Assembly (NCBI GenBank): GCA_011316305.1
Contig: SAUG01000099.1
Location: 1 to 64,000, forward strand
Reading direction: 5' to 3'
Length of the DNA stretch: 64,000 bases
Origin: Rusavskia elegans
Taxonomy: Eukaryota; Ascomycota; Lecanoromycetes; Teloschistales; Teloschistaceae
The translations under genes were made by a program, and so were the position numbers. Below the pieces are notes generated by a model. It did not search any database. It was given only the letters and a program-made list of their open reading frames with translations, and was not told the DNA's origin. This document shows, in pieces, positions 1 through 12,227 of this stretch (positions within the stretch are counted from its first letter, which is position 1; every line of letters starts with the position of its first letter).

Positions 1-406
1 TATTTTTATTTTTATCTTTATTTTTATCTTTATTTTTATCTTTATTTTTATCTTTATTTTTATTTTAATTAAAATTAATACTTCTAGCTAATCTTTTATT
101 ATCTTCGAATTTAATATTATCTTATTTAATTGAGTATCTCTTTACTACTAAATCTTTATTATTAACTTCGACGATATTATTAATATTTTCGTCTTTTTTT
201 TTATACGGAGACTCGATAGCTATATTAGTCGTATTATTTCTTTTACTAAATTCTTTAATAAACTTCGATTATTTTTATAGGAGTTCTAATATTCTAGCGG
301 TTTTAAATTTTTTAAAGCCGCTATAATAGATTACTCGTTATTAGATAAAATTTATAATTAAAGCTATATATTTAGTTAAATTTACTCTATCTATACTATT
401 AGTAAC

Positions 407-566
407 TAGATTGGCCGTTTTATCGGGTTTCGAATCCAAAATCGTATTTCGGGTTCGAGTATCTAATCGTATTAGAAAGAAGACTAACTTTAACTAGTAA
501 TTCAGCCGCGTTAGCCACGTTTATCGCGAAGTCGAATCGCCACTTTGGTTCGAAATAGCCAGCGTA
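407..566 (+). mobile_element. MITE, family A (hAT-like), 160 bp
   Basis: The element starts TAGATTGGCC and is flanked by TTAGTAAC (399-406) and TTAGTAGC (567-574), an 8-bp duplication with one G/A difference. Its body matches the right half of the MITE at 9640-10115 (the part from about 9957). The 3' terminal repeat is degraded. It carries no coding capacity. Confidence 0.65.
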
Positions 567-681
567 TTAGTAGCTATAGTAGATTTAAAAATATATTAGA
601 AACAAACAAAACAAGATAAATTAAATAATTCTATTTATATTTAATATATTATTATAATATATTACTTTATTCCGTTTATAT

Positions 682-1703
682 CTCTTTTAAAAGGTTTCTA
701 TCTAAAGTTATATTGAGTTTTTATATATATATATATATATATTTCATTAACGTTATATACGGTAACGATTGTTATATTTTACGTTTAAAGAAACTTTTAT
801 AGCTAAAAATATATAGTTCGTCAGACAAGATTTATAACGTAGTTAATTATTTTTATTTAACTATTTTCTTTTTTATTCGCGATCACGAATCCTCTACTAT
901 ATAAATATAACTTCGTTACTCGCAGTTTTCGATCTACTAGTTCTTTTTCGACGTTATATATAATTATTAGCTTCTAATATATCCGCTATATCTATCTACT
1001 ATACTATAAAATATCTATTTATAGTTTTCGCCTTTGCTATATTTATCGTATAACTCGTACCTAAATATTTCGCTAAACTATTAAAGTATTCTTTAATCTA
1101 TCTAACTTTAAGAGAGTCGCTAGCTATAAGACGGTTACTAGCTAGTACGCTAGCTACTACGGCTAGAAGCTTTACTCGATCGATTAGATTAAAAGAAAGT
1201 AGAAAGGTCGGATAGCGCGTTTTAAAAATAGTAAAAAAACTATTTATATCGAAGTTAAAATAGCTTGCTCTAGCTACTATAAAGTAGTCGACGTCTACGC
1301 GGATAGATATAATTATTACGGATATAGAAAGATACTACCGCCTGGTTTAATTTATAGCTATAGCTGTTACGGGAGTATATACGTACGTAGAAGGCTTTAG
1401 TAAATTATAGTACTTACGAGGGTATAGTATTACAGGGCTTATATTACTAGTAAAAGAAGAAAAAGAAGCGATAACTACGAGATATATTTATCTATAAAAA
1501 TTCGATATTAAATTATCGATAGAAGAATATATTATATTACTAAATAAATTTAAATTAAAATTCTATAAAACGGTTATTTACGTTAATAGAACTACAATAT
1601 AAATTCTACTACCGTATATTCGATATTAGTATACTAACGTTTAATTTACTTATCGAACCACTGGTTTACCGGGTACTAAAACCAAAACAAATTAATTAAA
1701 TTT
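682..1703 (+). mobile_element. Family B retroposed repeat, full-length copy, about 1 kb
   Basis: It starts CTCTTTTAAAAGGTTTCTAT, has a short (TA)n stretch near 725-740, and ends with AACCAAAACAAATTAATTAAAT. Both ends recur in the copies at 55831-57710 and 58025-58951. Flanking TTCCGTTTATAT and TTTCGTTTCTATAT resemble an imperfect 12-14 bp duplication. It is RIP-degraded and inserted in the hAT-like copy 1-1930. On the opposite strand a degraded reading frame recurs in other copies; its product is not recognised. Confidence 0.6.
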
Positions 1704-1930
1704 CGTTTCTATATTATTTAGTCGATAAATATTATCTTTTCCGCTTCTTTTTAGTAAATTTTATTACGGAACTTAGTTTTATAGTATAATACTATATATA
1801 AATCAATATTTAGTATAGTTTATATTATTCTATTATATTATTATAAAGCTTTCTACTAATTTTATAGTTCGTTTTCTCGTCTCTAACGTTTTATTTTAAA
1901 AAGATTTTAGTATCTAGATTTATATCTTTT

Positions 1931-2890
1931 TATATATCGATTTTTTTTTAAATTTCTAGAAGCGTTTATATATAATAATATAATCTATAATTTATTTTTT
2001 ATAGAACGTATATTTAGACTCCGACTATTTTCTATTATATTCGCGGTTTATAACCGATTTAGATTTTATAAATAGTAATTTTAATTTAGATATAAAGGAA
2101 TACTGAATAGAAACGTAGATAATATAATAAAATTATATAATTAATATTGAAAAGAGTTTAAATAAAATAGTAGCTAAAAGTATAAAGAAATATATAGTAG
2201 AATACGCTAGAAATTTATAGAAATTTATAGATTTATTTACTTTTACTAAAATCTAGTTAATAATTCTATTAACTAACTAAATTTTATTTACGATTTTTCT
2301 TTTTTTATCTATTAACTATTACTATAAATCTTTAATATAATATATTCCGTATTATATCACTCGTCGTTCTATTTATTATATAATATAAATATAATTATAG
2401 TATATAATAATCGGTTTGGTAATATATTTAATTAATATAATAAACTATATAATAGCGTTAAAAGATATTCTAATATATAAAAATATTACGAAACCGTTTT
2501 ATAGAAATCTAGAAAAGACTAGAGATAATAGAATAAAATAAAAAAAAAGGGAATCCGCTAGTATAATAGTGAAAGTAATATTCTAAAGTAATATATTCTA
2601 AATAATCCAGCTAATTAAGTAATAGAAATATAAATAAAATTTTAATACTATTAATTTTCGAAATATTTATCGCTATTAAAAAAGTTTTAATAATTTAATT
2701 TTAAAGATATTATTTACTGGATTATATTACGAAATCTTTGAAAATATTACTATAGAATTTCTTTCGGCCGGAATTATTAAAATATAGAATATAATATTAA
2801 CAGTTTTAATTATATCTAAAATATCTAGTTAAAAGATTATTATAATATTTTATTAAATAGTATATATATAGTATTTCGTGTTTAGATATA
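1931..2890. other. AT-rich RIP-degraded DNA, unassigned
   Basis: Very AT-rich and CpA-poor, like its neighbours. It may be the rest of the hAT-like copy or an LTR of the element to the right, but I could not match it to another part of the window. No gene is visible. Confidence 0.6.
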
Positions 2891-5800
2891 TATAAAGACT
2901 TTTTATTAAAAAAAAACTAGTTTTTATTTTTATATTTTATAGCTCGGCCTTTTTTTTATTTATATAAAATAGTCTATATATATTTTTATATATCGATATT
3001 CCGACTTTAAAATTAGATAAGTTTATTACGTATATTAGAATTCATTTTACTATAAATTATTTTATTAATAACAGCCTTTCGCGGGATTTAATATAAAAAA
3101 CTTTAACTATAGTATATATTTTTTATAATAGAGTTTATTCTTTTATTATATTTTTTAATCAAATATAGTTATTATTAGTCTATTACTATTATGCTAGCAG
3201 TTCGTTATATCGGTAGGTAATTTTAATATATGAAATTTATCGCGACTTTTTATTAGTAATTAAAAGTTAGTTCTATTATTTTTAAAGTTTTTAGATTCTA
3301 TTAAAAATTTTCTAAATCCTTTAGTTATACGCTCGCGTAAAACGTAATTAATCTAAATTCTCTATATAGAAAGCGGTTTATTACTGAATTTATAGCTAAT
3401 AAAATTTTTTTTCCGTTAAAAAATTATTAATATTATTTAGATTTAAAAATTAATATCTTTATAATCCGGTCTTTATAAAAACAAATTAAATAGGTTTATT
3501 TTCTCTAAATAATAGAAGATATCGAAATCTATAGTAGCTAATTTAATAATCTAGCGATATTATCGAATATTAGATTTTTTAACTTTGATAAAATCTTTAA
3601 AATTATTATAATCCGTCTAGATCTCTACTATATATTTTACGCCTTTAAAATAATATTTCTACTTTTTAAAAATTTTAATAATAGTAGATAATTCGATATT
3701 ATATATTTTATAATTATATTAAATTGATATATTCATTTTTATTTAGAATATAAATAGGCGCTAGCGATTACTTTAATTAAATTAAAATATAATTCTAGCC
3801 AATTAGATTTTAAAAATACTAGTTTCGATATAGATTTCTTTTTCTAGATTAATATACTATAATACCCCCGCGGTATCGAAAGTATATTTTAATTTTTTAA
3901 AAGCTTTTTAGATTTCGATAATCTAGTAAAACGATTTCGACTTCTTTCTATTAACGTCTTCTATAAATAAACTATATAGAGATACTATAATTAGAGAAAA
4001 CTAGTAAATAAAACGCCGGTAAAAATTTATAAATTCTAAAAAAATCTATACTTTTCTATAAATTTTAAAAGTCGGCTATTTTTTAATAGTTATTATATCT
4101 TTCGATTCTATCGATATACTTTCTATAGATATAATATAATCTAGAAACTTTATATTTTTAATATTAAAAGTAAAATTTTTAAAATTAAAATATAGCTATA
4201 TATTATAAAACTTTTGAATAATTTATTAAATATAATTCTAATATATTTTTTTCGATTTAAAGAAAATTAAAATATTATCTAGGTAAATTATATAGTAAAT
4301 ATTGAATTGCTTTTCTAAAATCTAGTTAATATAGGTCTAGAATACTATAAATATATTAATAAAACTAAAAGATATAATAAAATATTTAAAATATTTATAT
4401 TTTATATAAAATATAGTTTTCTATTTATTATTCTTTCTAATTCGGATTCGATAGTAGATTTCTTTAATATTGTATTTAAAAAAATACTATATTTTTAATT
4501 ATCGATCTAGGATTTTAGTAGACTGGCCGATTCGGATCGGGTTTCTATTAAACCGTCGGATATCCGACCCGATTTTAATAATCTGATTCGGATCCGACCC
4601 GATTAAATTATATATTTAATATATTATTATTTTAATATTTTAATAAAGGTAATATATCGAAGTAATATATTCAATTTTACTACGGACTTTCTAGCTGACG
4701 TAGTTAATTAATTAGAATTTTTTTAGTATATTCGTATAAAAGTTATACTAGCTTTATACTTTTATACTAGAACTTTATAGTTTTAGCGAATCGGATCGAG
4801 TTACGTTTTAATTTAATCCGATTCGGATCGGATCGGATTAGCTAATTTAAATTCGAAATTCGATCCGACGATCAATTTAGATTTTAGAAAAAAAAAATAA
4901 AGAATAATAGTTTTTAATCGTTAATTTATTAAAACCTTTATAGTCGATATATATACGAAAAGTACTATTTTTCTTTAATATAAAAAAGATTAGAGTTTTT
5001 ATAGAAAATATTAAATAGCGAATCTAGTCTTTTATTAAAATATTATCGAGATAATTATATAACTCGTCGAGTTCGCGTTTAAATAGACTATAGATTAGAT
5101 TATATAGCGTCCCTCGTCTATCTATTTCTATTATATAAATAGTATCTTTAAACGGCGATAAAACATCTACTAATTATATATTATAAACCTCGATTTTTTT
5201 ATATATAGATTCTAGAATCGATAGTTCGATCTATTATAAATCTTTATCGTTTTTATTATTATCGTCGATTTTTATATATACGACGATACGTATAGCTTCC
5301 GTTTATATAATAGTATTATTATTAGATTTCGTATATATAGCGGCAATCGATATTATTTATACTAATATATACTTTTCAGCCTATAATATATAAATAAAAA
5401 CTATCGATAAATCGATATTAAAGCGGATTAATCGTTTTATACCCGTTTTAATATCTTATATCTCTTTATTATAGATAGAAAATCGATATTATTTAATTTT
5501 AGATCTATTACTATATATATCTAATATATAATTTATATATATAAAGAAATATTATATTTATTTATCGTATCTAAAATATAGAATTACGATATATATATTT
5601 CCCGTCGCTTTTAACTATCTATTATTATCTAGTTTAAATTAAATATTCTATAATAGACAGCGCGCTAATTTCTAATCTATTAAAAAAAATCAATTTTTTA
5701 GATAGAATAAAAATTATATTAGTTAATAAAAGATTATAAATCGATATTTATCTAGATATTTAAATCTAAAAACGTTATAGTTTTACTATATCTTTTTATT

Positions 5801-7700
5801 AGTAATTCGATAAATACTTTTATTAGAAGATCGGTTCTCGTTTTAATTTATTTATTTTAGACTATTATCGAAGCTATAAATAACCCTTTTAGTAATTTAA
5901 CTAATTAGTATTACTGATATTATCTTTAATTATATTAATTATAGAAGGTTTTAAAAGATCTATTTCTATTACTATAAAAGTTATTAAATATCCGATTATT
6001 TTAACTTTAGTTCTAATTTAAAAGATAATTTTTAAACTAATAATCTATACTACTATATTTAAAATATATATTTGATTTATTATTATAAATATTAAAAGTA
6101 CTTTTTTAATTAAAGTTATTTTAACTATTTTATACTCGGCCTTTCCGGTATCGATTTTCAAAATTTTAAGAATTTCTATTACTATATAGAAGCGATTAGA
6201 TCTATTAATAGATTAATTCTACAATTAATCTAATATCGCTCTATCTATATTTTTATACCGAATATTTTAAACTATCTATTTATTATAGCCGAAATCTTTT
6301 AATTTTATACTTTAGACGTATAGAGTACGCTATAATTCTAGACGAATTTTTTTTAAAAAAAAGATCGAATACTATTCTTTTAATAAGGAAAGCAGCTAGG
6401 TTTTTAATAATATAAAAAAATTATAGAATTTTAGAATATTCTAGTTTTTATTCTAGATTATACGAAAATATTTTATCGCGATATCTAATAAATAAAATTT
6501 AGAGTTTATAATAAAATTTAAAAAGAAATCTTAAAATTTATCCTATAATATACTATTAAAAGTAAATTTTTATTAATAAAAATATTCTTTTATTCGAGCT
6601 AATAACTTAGTTTTTAATTTTTAATAAAGTTCTAAACCTATCGATTTTAAACTATATAAATAAATAAAACGTCTGGTTTATAAAACTAGTTTCTATAAAA
6701 TTCGATCTATTTATAATATTTTCAAAAGTCATTTTATCGCCGCACTTTTCGGATTTTTTAATTTTAAGCTTTAATAAAATTTATAGCGCTCGCGAATACC
6801 TAACAGCTAGTTCTAGAAAAGGTTTGTCAGTATTAAAAATATAATTCGAATCTATTATATAAAAAGCTTCTATTCTATAATATATCTTTAAAAAGGTTTT
6901 TTTTTTTACTATTATTTAAGTTTTTAAAACTCGAAATTCTTTATCTTTATCGGAATCGTCGCCATTATTTCTATTATTCGAACTATTCGAATTATTCGAA
7001 TCGTTCGAATTATTATTACTATTAGATAGTTAATCCGGATCAAAATTTCTAAAAATAAAAGTTTCTAAAAAAATATTTTAATTAGACTATCTATTAGACG
7101 GCTACTATTAATAGATTTAACTATCCGAAATTATATAATTTTCTGATATACTAGCGACGAGATTATAATAGAATTCCGATCAACGTCTTTAAATAATAGA
7201 AGATAATTTAGAGTTTTTTTATCGGACGCCGATAGTATAGGCAAATCGTTAGCCTAATCTATAATATCTATAATATACGGGCTTTATAATATATTATCGT
7301 ATTCGATTATTCTAGCGCTAGTTTAAAGTAAATCTATTTAAAGTACTCTACTATAGCTTTAGCTACTATAAATACTATTCGTTATTATCGATATAAATAT
7401 AATATAAATAATATATACCAAACTAAAAGCTTTTAAAATAATAAATTTAAACTATTAAAACGGTAGTATTTCTAGAATAGTATATAATTATAGACCAGGC
7501 GAAAGATATATTATAGAACTAGTTTATATTCTAAAGAGACTAGAATATAATCTAGTAATAAAGGAAGAGAAAAAGCGAAAAAGAATCGAGATCCGATATA
7601 CTAGCGACGCTATAGCGACTAGACGGCGAGTCTTGTTTCCACGCGTTTTAATTATATCTTTAAAGTTTATATAACGCGTTTGGCGCCTAAAATAAATCTA
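2890..7700 (-). mobile_element. Ty3/gypsy-type LTR retrotransposon remnant
   Basis: On the minus strand, around 4262-4296, the translation reads YLDNILIF. This is the reverse transcriptase core YLDDILIF with one D changed to N, which a G-to-A RIP change would cause. The size of the block fits gag (right) to integrase (left), but stop codons fill every frame and I could not delimit LTRs, so the outer limits are approximate. A hAT-like MITE is inserted at 4519-4879. Confidence 0.6.
4519..4879 (+). mobile_element. MITE, family A (hAT-like), 361 bp, exact 8-bp TSD
   Basis: It begins TAGACTGGCCGATTCGG and ends with the degraded inverse, GATCAATTTA. It is flanked by the perfect 8-bp duplication GATTTTAG (4511-4518 and 4880-4887). 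Subterminal GGATCGGATCGG-type repeats are typical of transposase-binding regions. The sequence is shared with 42417-43362. It has no coding capacity and is inserted in the gypsy remnant. Confidence 0.85.
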
Positions 7701-8083
7701 AAATCTTAGAATAAAAAAGATTTTTCGATAGAATTAAAATTAATCGAATAAGAAAACAAATATCGAGTCTTGTATTTATAGATTCGAATAAATTTTTCGA
7801 TTTCGAAAATTATAGTATATTTTAATTTATTGAATATTTTAATTTAATAAAAATCAAAGATAAATATATAATAAAATAGTATTTTTTTTTAATTTAAAAT
7901 ATTAGAATATATTTATTCTATTAAATTGTTTATATTTATATTTATATATAAAAGTTATTTATTCATCGTATACGTTAAATATACGTTTTAAAAAACTTTT
8001 ATATTTCGAAAAATAATATAACGAAAAAATATTTTAAAGATACTATAAACTAAATACTATAATTTAATAATAATTTTTATATA
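7701..8083. other. AT-rich DNA, no feature recognised
   Basis: RIP-type AT-rich sequence between the gypsy remnant and the SINE. Nothing else is visible. Confidence 0.6.
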
Positions 8084-8271
8084 AATTCAAAGATTTGGAT
8101 AACGCAGTAGTAAAACTACGTGATCTAGAGGTCTAACGAATTCAGCGTTTTTCGAAATTAACGAAATTACATTCGATAGATCGGGGATTCGAATCTTTCG
8201 AAAATCAACTAATATTTGTTTTTTTTCTATCGATCAAATCGATTTTTATATAGAGTTTATATAGAGAGATT

Positions 8272-9230
8272 GGATATTACAGAGCTTGTATTGCTGGTAA
8301 AAGAAAAAAAACGATGACTACGAGATATATTTATCGGGTTATAATCCGTGCATTCTATAATATCACTAAAATATTCTATAGAGATTACTATAAAACTCCA
8401 CGTTTATTAAATAATATTTAATCAACCGGAATACTGAGTTACTATTCCGCTATTCCTCCTATCTCGAATATTTTATATAAAAGTCTGTCCTTTATATATT
8501 TCAATAATTATAATTAACTGAACCGGGTAGTCTAGCCTTATAGAATCTAAGCGCTAGTTATCGAATTTAAACCGATAGAAAATATTAACTCGGAAGAAAT
8601 AGAAAGAGAATAGAGTTAGCCCTATTTTAGATTATTTCCAGCAGCTTTATATAGTAAGATATTTTCTACGATCGAGGTAAATAAAGTTCAGAAAATATTT
8701 CGTATCCAATTTTGATCGCGTATACTAGATGTTTTTATATTTAATAGTATAGATATATAGCTGAAGGATATAAGAGTTTTAGCTCTAAACTTTAAATACT
8801 AGGTATATAATATAAGATTATATAAGATAGTTAAAAATTTAAAATCTCGATAAAATTATTAACGAAATAGGATAGACTTTTAGAATTATAATTATCTGAT
8901 TGGTTAGCTCGGGTACGCTATACCTTATATAGTAAAATTTAACTATAGAATGTTTTAGTAATTTCTATAGAGTATTTTAGTGATACTGTAGAGTGTACGG
9001 ATCATGACCCTATTTATCTATAAAATTTTCTACGTTAAATTATCGATGGAAAGATACGTTAAATTACTAAACAAATTTAAATTAAATTTCTATAGAAAGA
9101 ACCGTTATTTACGTTAATTAAACTAGGGTATAAACTCTACTACCGTATATTCAAAGCTGGTATACTAACGCTTGATTTATTTATCGAATCATTGGTTTAC
9201 CAGATATCAAAACCAAAACAAATTAACTAA
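8272..9230 (+). mobile_element. Family B repeat, 5'-truncated, exact 13-bp TSD
   Basis: The 5' end is truncated relative to the full-length copies, while the 3' end (CCAAAACAAATTAACTAA) is shared. It is flanked by the perfect 13-bp duplication ATATAGAGAGATT (8259-8271 and 9231-9243). Variable 5' truncation, a fixed 3' end and a long TSD point to target-primed reverse transcription. It contains the MITE 8336-9010. Confidence 0.8.
8336..9010. mobile_element. TIR element, 675 bp, long terminal inverted repeats, exact 8-bp TSD
   Basis: The ends form terminal inverted repeats of about 53 bp (GGGTTATAATCCGTGCA at the left; the reverse complement of the right end begins GGGTCATGATCCGTACA). It is flanked by the perfect duplication TATTTATC (8328-8335, 9011-9018). 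CpA is still present, so it is less RIPed than its host. One frame (about 8610-8800) is partly open but not convincingly a transposase. The 8-bp TSD suggests hAT or P-like; the superfamily is undecided. Confidence 0.85.
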
Positions 9231-9308
9231 ATATAGAGAGATTATATGATAAATCGTTTCGTATTCGTATAAATCGATCGAATTATAATGAAATTAATAA
9301 AATTAAAT

Positions 9309-10842
9309 TTATAATTATTGTTTTATTTGTTTTTTTAATACCCGGTCAATCGTCGGTTCCGTAAGCAATTGACTTTAATATTAGTACGCTAGCGTTGGAT
9401 ATACGGTATAAAATCTAGTACTCTAGTCTAATTAATTTAAATCAAAAAACTATATAAAATTAACTCGAATCTATTCTATAATACGTTCGTAATATAAATT
9501 TCTATAGTTTATTTAAAATATAACGTAGTAGAATATTCGTATATATATATACCTTATAGTCGCTTCTTTTTCGTCTTCTTTTACTAGTATTTTTACGTAA
9601 CCACCACGGACTGATTTAATTTATACTATCGTATCTGACTAATTTGGCCGTTTCTCGTCGGAATGGATTGGAGAAATCTATTAGAGTTTGATATAGTAGA
9701 CCTTTTTAGATTGGTATGGTATAGGTTTTAGAGGCTTTTAACCCAATCTATTTAAATAGTATAGGTTTTTTAAATTGTCCTACGCGTTATCCTACCTCAT
9801 TTTCGATAAAATACGTACGTAAAAGGGCTAAATAAAGCCTATTTTATTTCCTACGATATAATCTATACTATTTATACCCTAACCTATAAAACCCAATACC
9901 CTATTGGTATAGATTTTGAACTCTAAAATCTATACCAATCCAACCTATTCCGGCGAAGACTGGCCGTTTTATCGGATTTCGAACCCGGATCGAAGGAACC
10001 GATCCGACTTTCTAATCGTATTAGAAAGGAGATTAACTTTAACTAGTAACTTTGACGCGTTAGCTATATTTATCGCGAAGTCGGGTCGCCATTTTGGACC
10101 GAAGTGGCCAATCTATATCTGACGTACGTATTGTTCGTAATAGCCTAGAATATAGACTAATATATATAGAATCTCTACCAATAATATTATAATTACTATT
10201 ATATCTTTCTAATTAAAAGAAATAGAACTCGAAACCGTTGAATTTAAGCAACTCGATAATATTAACCGAGTCCTCGCTAGTCCGCCTATTATAACGGACT
10301 TTAAATCCCGAAATCTATCGGTTTTAACTACGATATTAAAATTTTATATTTAATCCGCCGGAACCGTATTATTTTAGTAATTATATTAAATCTCTAGTAG
10401 GAATCTTTATTCTACTAGATACCGAGTTAATAGTTATCGAGTATCTAGATAGATTAGTAGACCGTCTAGATTCGGGTATAATCGTAGATAAAGACGAAGT
10501 AATAAAGGTAAAAGATAGTATTACCGTTTGATAGATAGTTTTTAGAGCTATATTAGTAGCTTATAATCGTACGTATTTCGAACTGGTATAAGAAAATCCA
10601 GAAAGTCGCTCGCTTTTTCGTATATATAGAGTGATATTTGTTTATAGAAAAGGAATAGTAATTAAATAGAGAATATAATAGAATAAAAACGATCAACTAC
10701 GCTGCAAACTTTAGTTAACTTTTGACTGCGAAAATTCTTTGCTGTATAAATAATAACTGTTATTACCGTATAAAAACTACGGTAATAAAACGTATATATA
10801 TAAAAATTCAATTATAACTTCGGACAAAGATTTTATAAAGAA
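9309..10842 (-). mobile_element. Family B' retroposed repeat (minus), 13-bp TSD, interrupted by a MITE
   Basis: It matches, in reverse, the element at 40142-41102. Flanks AATAAAATTAAAT (9296-9308) and AATAAAGTTAAAT (10843-10855) are a 13-bp duplication with one G/A difference. A partly open plus-strand frame at about 10200-10610 is shared with the other copy; its product is not recognised. It is interrupted by the MITE at 9640-10115. Confidence 0.75.
9640..10115. mobile_element. MITE, family A-like, 476 bp, exact 8-bp TSD
   Basis: The terminal repeats are TAATTTGGCC and, at the right, the inverse of TAGATTGGCC. It is flanked by the perfect duplication TATCTGAC (9632-9639, 10116-10123). The left two thirds contain a second inverted pair (CGTCGGAATGGATTGG near 9654 against the inverse near 9950), so it may itself be composite. 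The right part (from about 9957) matches 407-566. Confidence 0.8.
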
Positions 10843-11050
10843 AATAAAGTTAAATAGATTACGGTTTTTCTCAAAATTTTAGTTTAAATCTAGTTTTTTC
10901 GAAAATTCTAAATTTGAAATTTTTATAAAATATTTAAATACTGAATAATTACGTAATCTAATCGATTTTACGTTTTCAATTTTAAATCGTAAAAGATTAA
11001 TATTAAAATCCGAATGATTCAATCGTATATAATATATTTAAAAAATAAAT

Positions 11051-11650
11051 AATCTATTTTACTATAATAAAATATTATTTAAATTCGTTAATTTCGTTGA
11101 TATTTATAATTTTATCGAATATTTATATATTAGACGAACTTTTTAGACTTTTTAGTCTATTACTTTTTTTTTTATCAATTTTCGATATTATAATTTAATT
11201 AATACGTATATCGAATTTCTTTTTTTTAAAATTTTTTTATTTCTTGCTAGAAAGTATAAAGATATTTCTAAACGAAAAGATAAAAAAAATATCGTTATTC
11301 GAATTCTATTTTATTTTGTAAATAATATCGAAATATATTTTAAACATTTTAGTAATAGCTTTTTAATTTTAATTAAATAATAAAAAACGTATAAATCTAG
11401 CGTAGAAGCTAGATTAAAACCGTCGTGATATAGTAATACTTTTGATAATAGTATTTGAATAAATGTTCTAAGATTATAACTATAGATTGCTATATTGAAT
11501 TTTATATTATTTATTTATAACTTTTAAAATAGACGATAAATTTGGTCAATAATAATAGAAAAAGATATTTGTTATTATATATAGGATACGCGAGGTAGAT
11601 ATATACTTTTTTTATACTAAATATTATAGCGTTTCATACCTTTTCGAATA
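11051..11650. other. AT-rich RIP-degraded DNA, no feature
   Basis: CpA-poor, AT-rich sequence ending sharply near 11650, where normal composition begins. Nothing is recognised. Confidence 0.6.
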
Positions 11651-12227
11651 TTCTAATAATAATCCACTGAGCGCGGTGAAGGTGGAAGATATCGCGACGA
11701 GCACGTGTTACCTCTAACCCCTATCCATATTCGCACACGGGGGGTGGTCCGGGGAGGGAGACCCAAAATGAAGCCAATCTATCCGTCGATGTATGCGCTC
11801 GCGGGCGGATAACGTCAGGTAGTTAAGGGTTTTCCTATTCTTGTACTATCGCAGGTCTGCTTAGTATCTCGGCTTGAATTTTGATAACTATAGGCTTCAT
11901 CTTACTCTCGCTATTCCTGGTACCTTCAGTACCTTCGCTCGCTACCACCTCCGCTTCCCTACAAAGTAGTATAATTTACTAAGACCCAATAACTTATCTC
12001 CACAACTCCTCGCTACACCGGCTAGCCTGGCTATTATCCTCTCGTTGGAAATTGTCTTTTTATCGCCGGAGCATGGTGAAATGGATCACGGGTACTAAGA
12101 CCCCACTGGCTCTATCTATGAGTGAAGCCGTTCGACAACTGAGTCGCAGCTGATACTGCACCAACAATGCAATGGATTGATTGTACCCTTGGATCGCTTG
12201 TACTCCTAGGGATTGGGGTGGCGAAGT
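11651..12227. other. Normal-composition intergenic DNA
   Basis: Balanced base composition with CpA present. No convincing exon is seen. It is the 3' flank of the kinase-like locus and marks the left edge of gene island 1. Confidence 0.6.

Larger units (their letters stand above)
1..1930 (-). mobile_element. hAT-like element, internal part, RIP-degraded, cut by window start
   Basis: Read on the minus strand, this stretch matches the interior of the complete hAT-like element at 45187-51093. Positions 66-115 match the reverse complement of about 47280-47335, 240-405 match about 46990-47110, and 575-680 and 1715-1930 match further pieces. Bases 1-60 are a 12-bp tandem repeat of the AAAGAT/AAAAAT type, equivalent to the hexamer array of that element. 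It is interrupted by a MITE (407-566) and a family B insertion (about 682-1703). Homology is not clear beyond about 1930, and neither terminus can be defined. Confidence 0.65.
8084..11050 (+). mobile_element. tRNA-derived SINE copy S1, split by nested insertions
   Basis: The head (8084-8271) has a degraded A box (TGGATAACGCAGTAG) and B box (GGATTCGAATCT), as in RNA polymerase III promoters of tRNA genes. It aligns with the better preserved copy at 53023-53450. The middle (about 9231-9308) and tail (about 10843-11050) of the same SINE follow after a family B insertion (8272-9230) and a family B' insertion (9309-10842). Confidence 0.75.

Noticed and set aside
8610..8800. hAT transposase C-terminal domain in the 675-bp element
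   Set aside because: One frame looked vaguely similar, but no diagnostic residues could be aligned with confidence.
9916..10122. Open frame of 68 codons
   Set aside because: It lies across a MITE (9640-10115) and its TSD. It starts at a non-ATG codon and shows no coding character.
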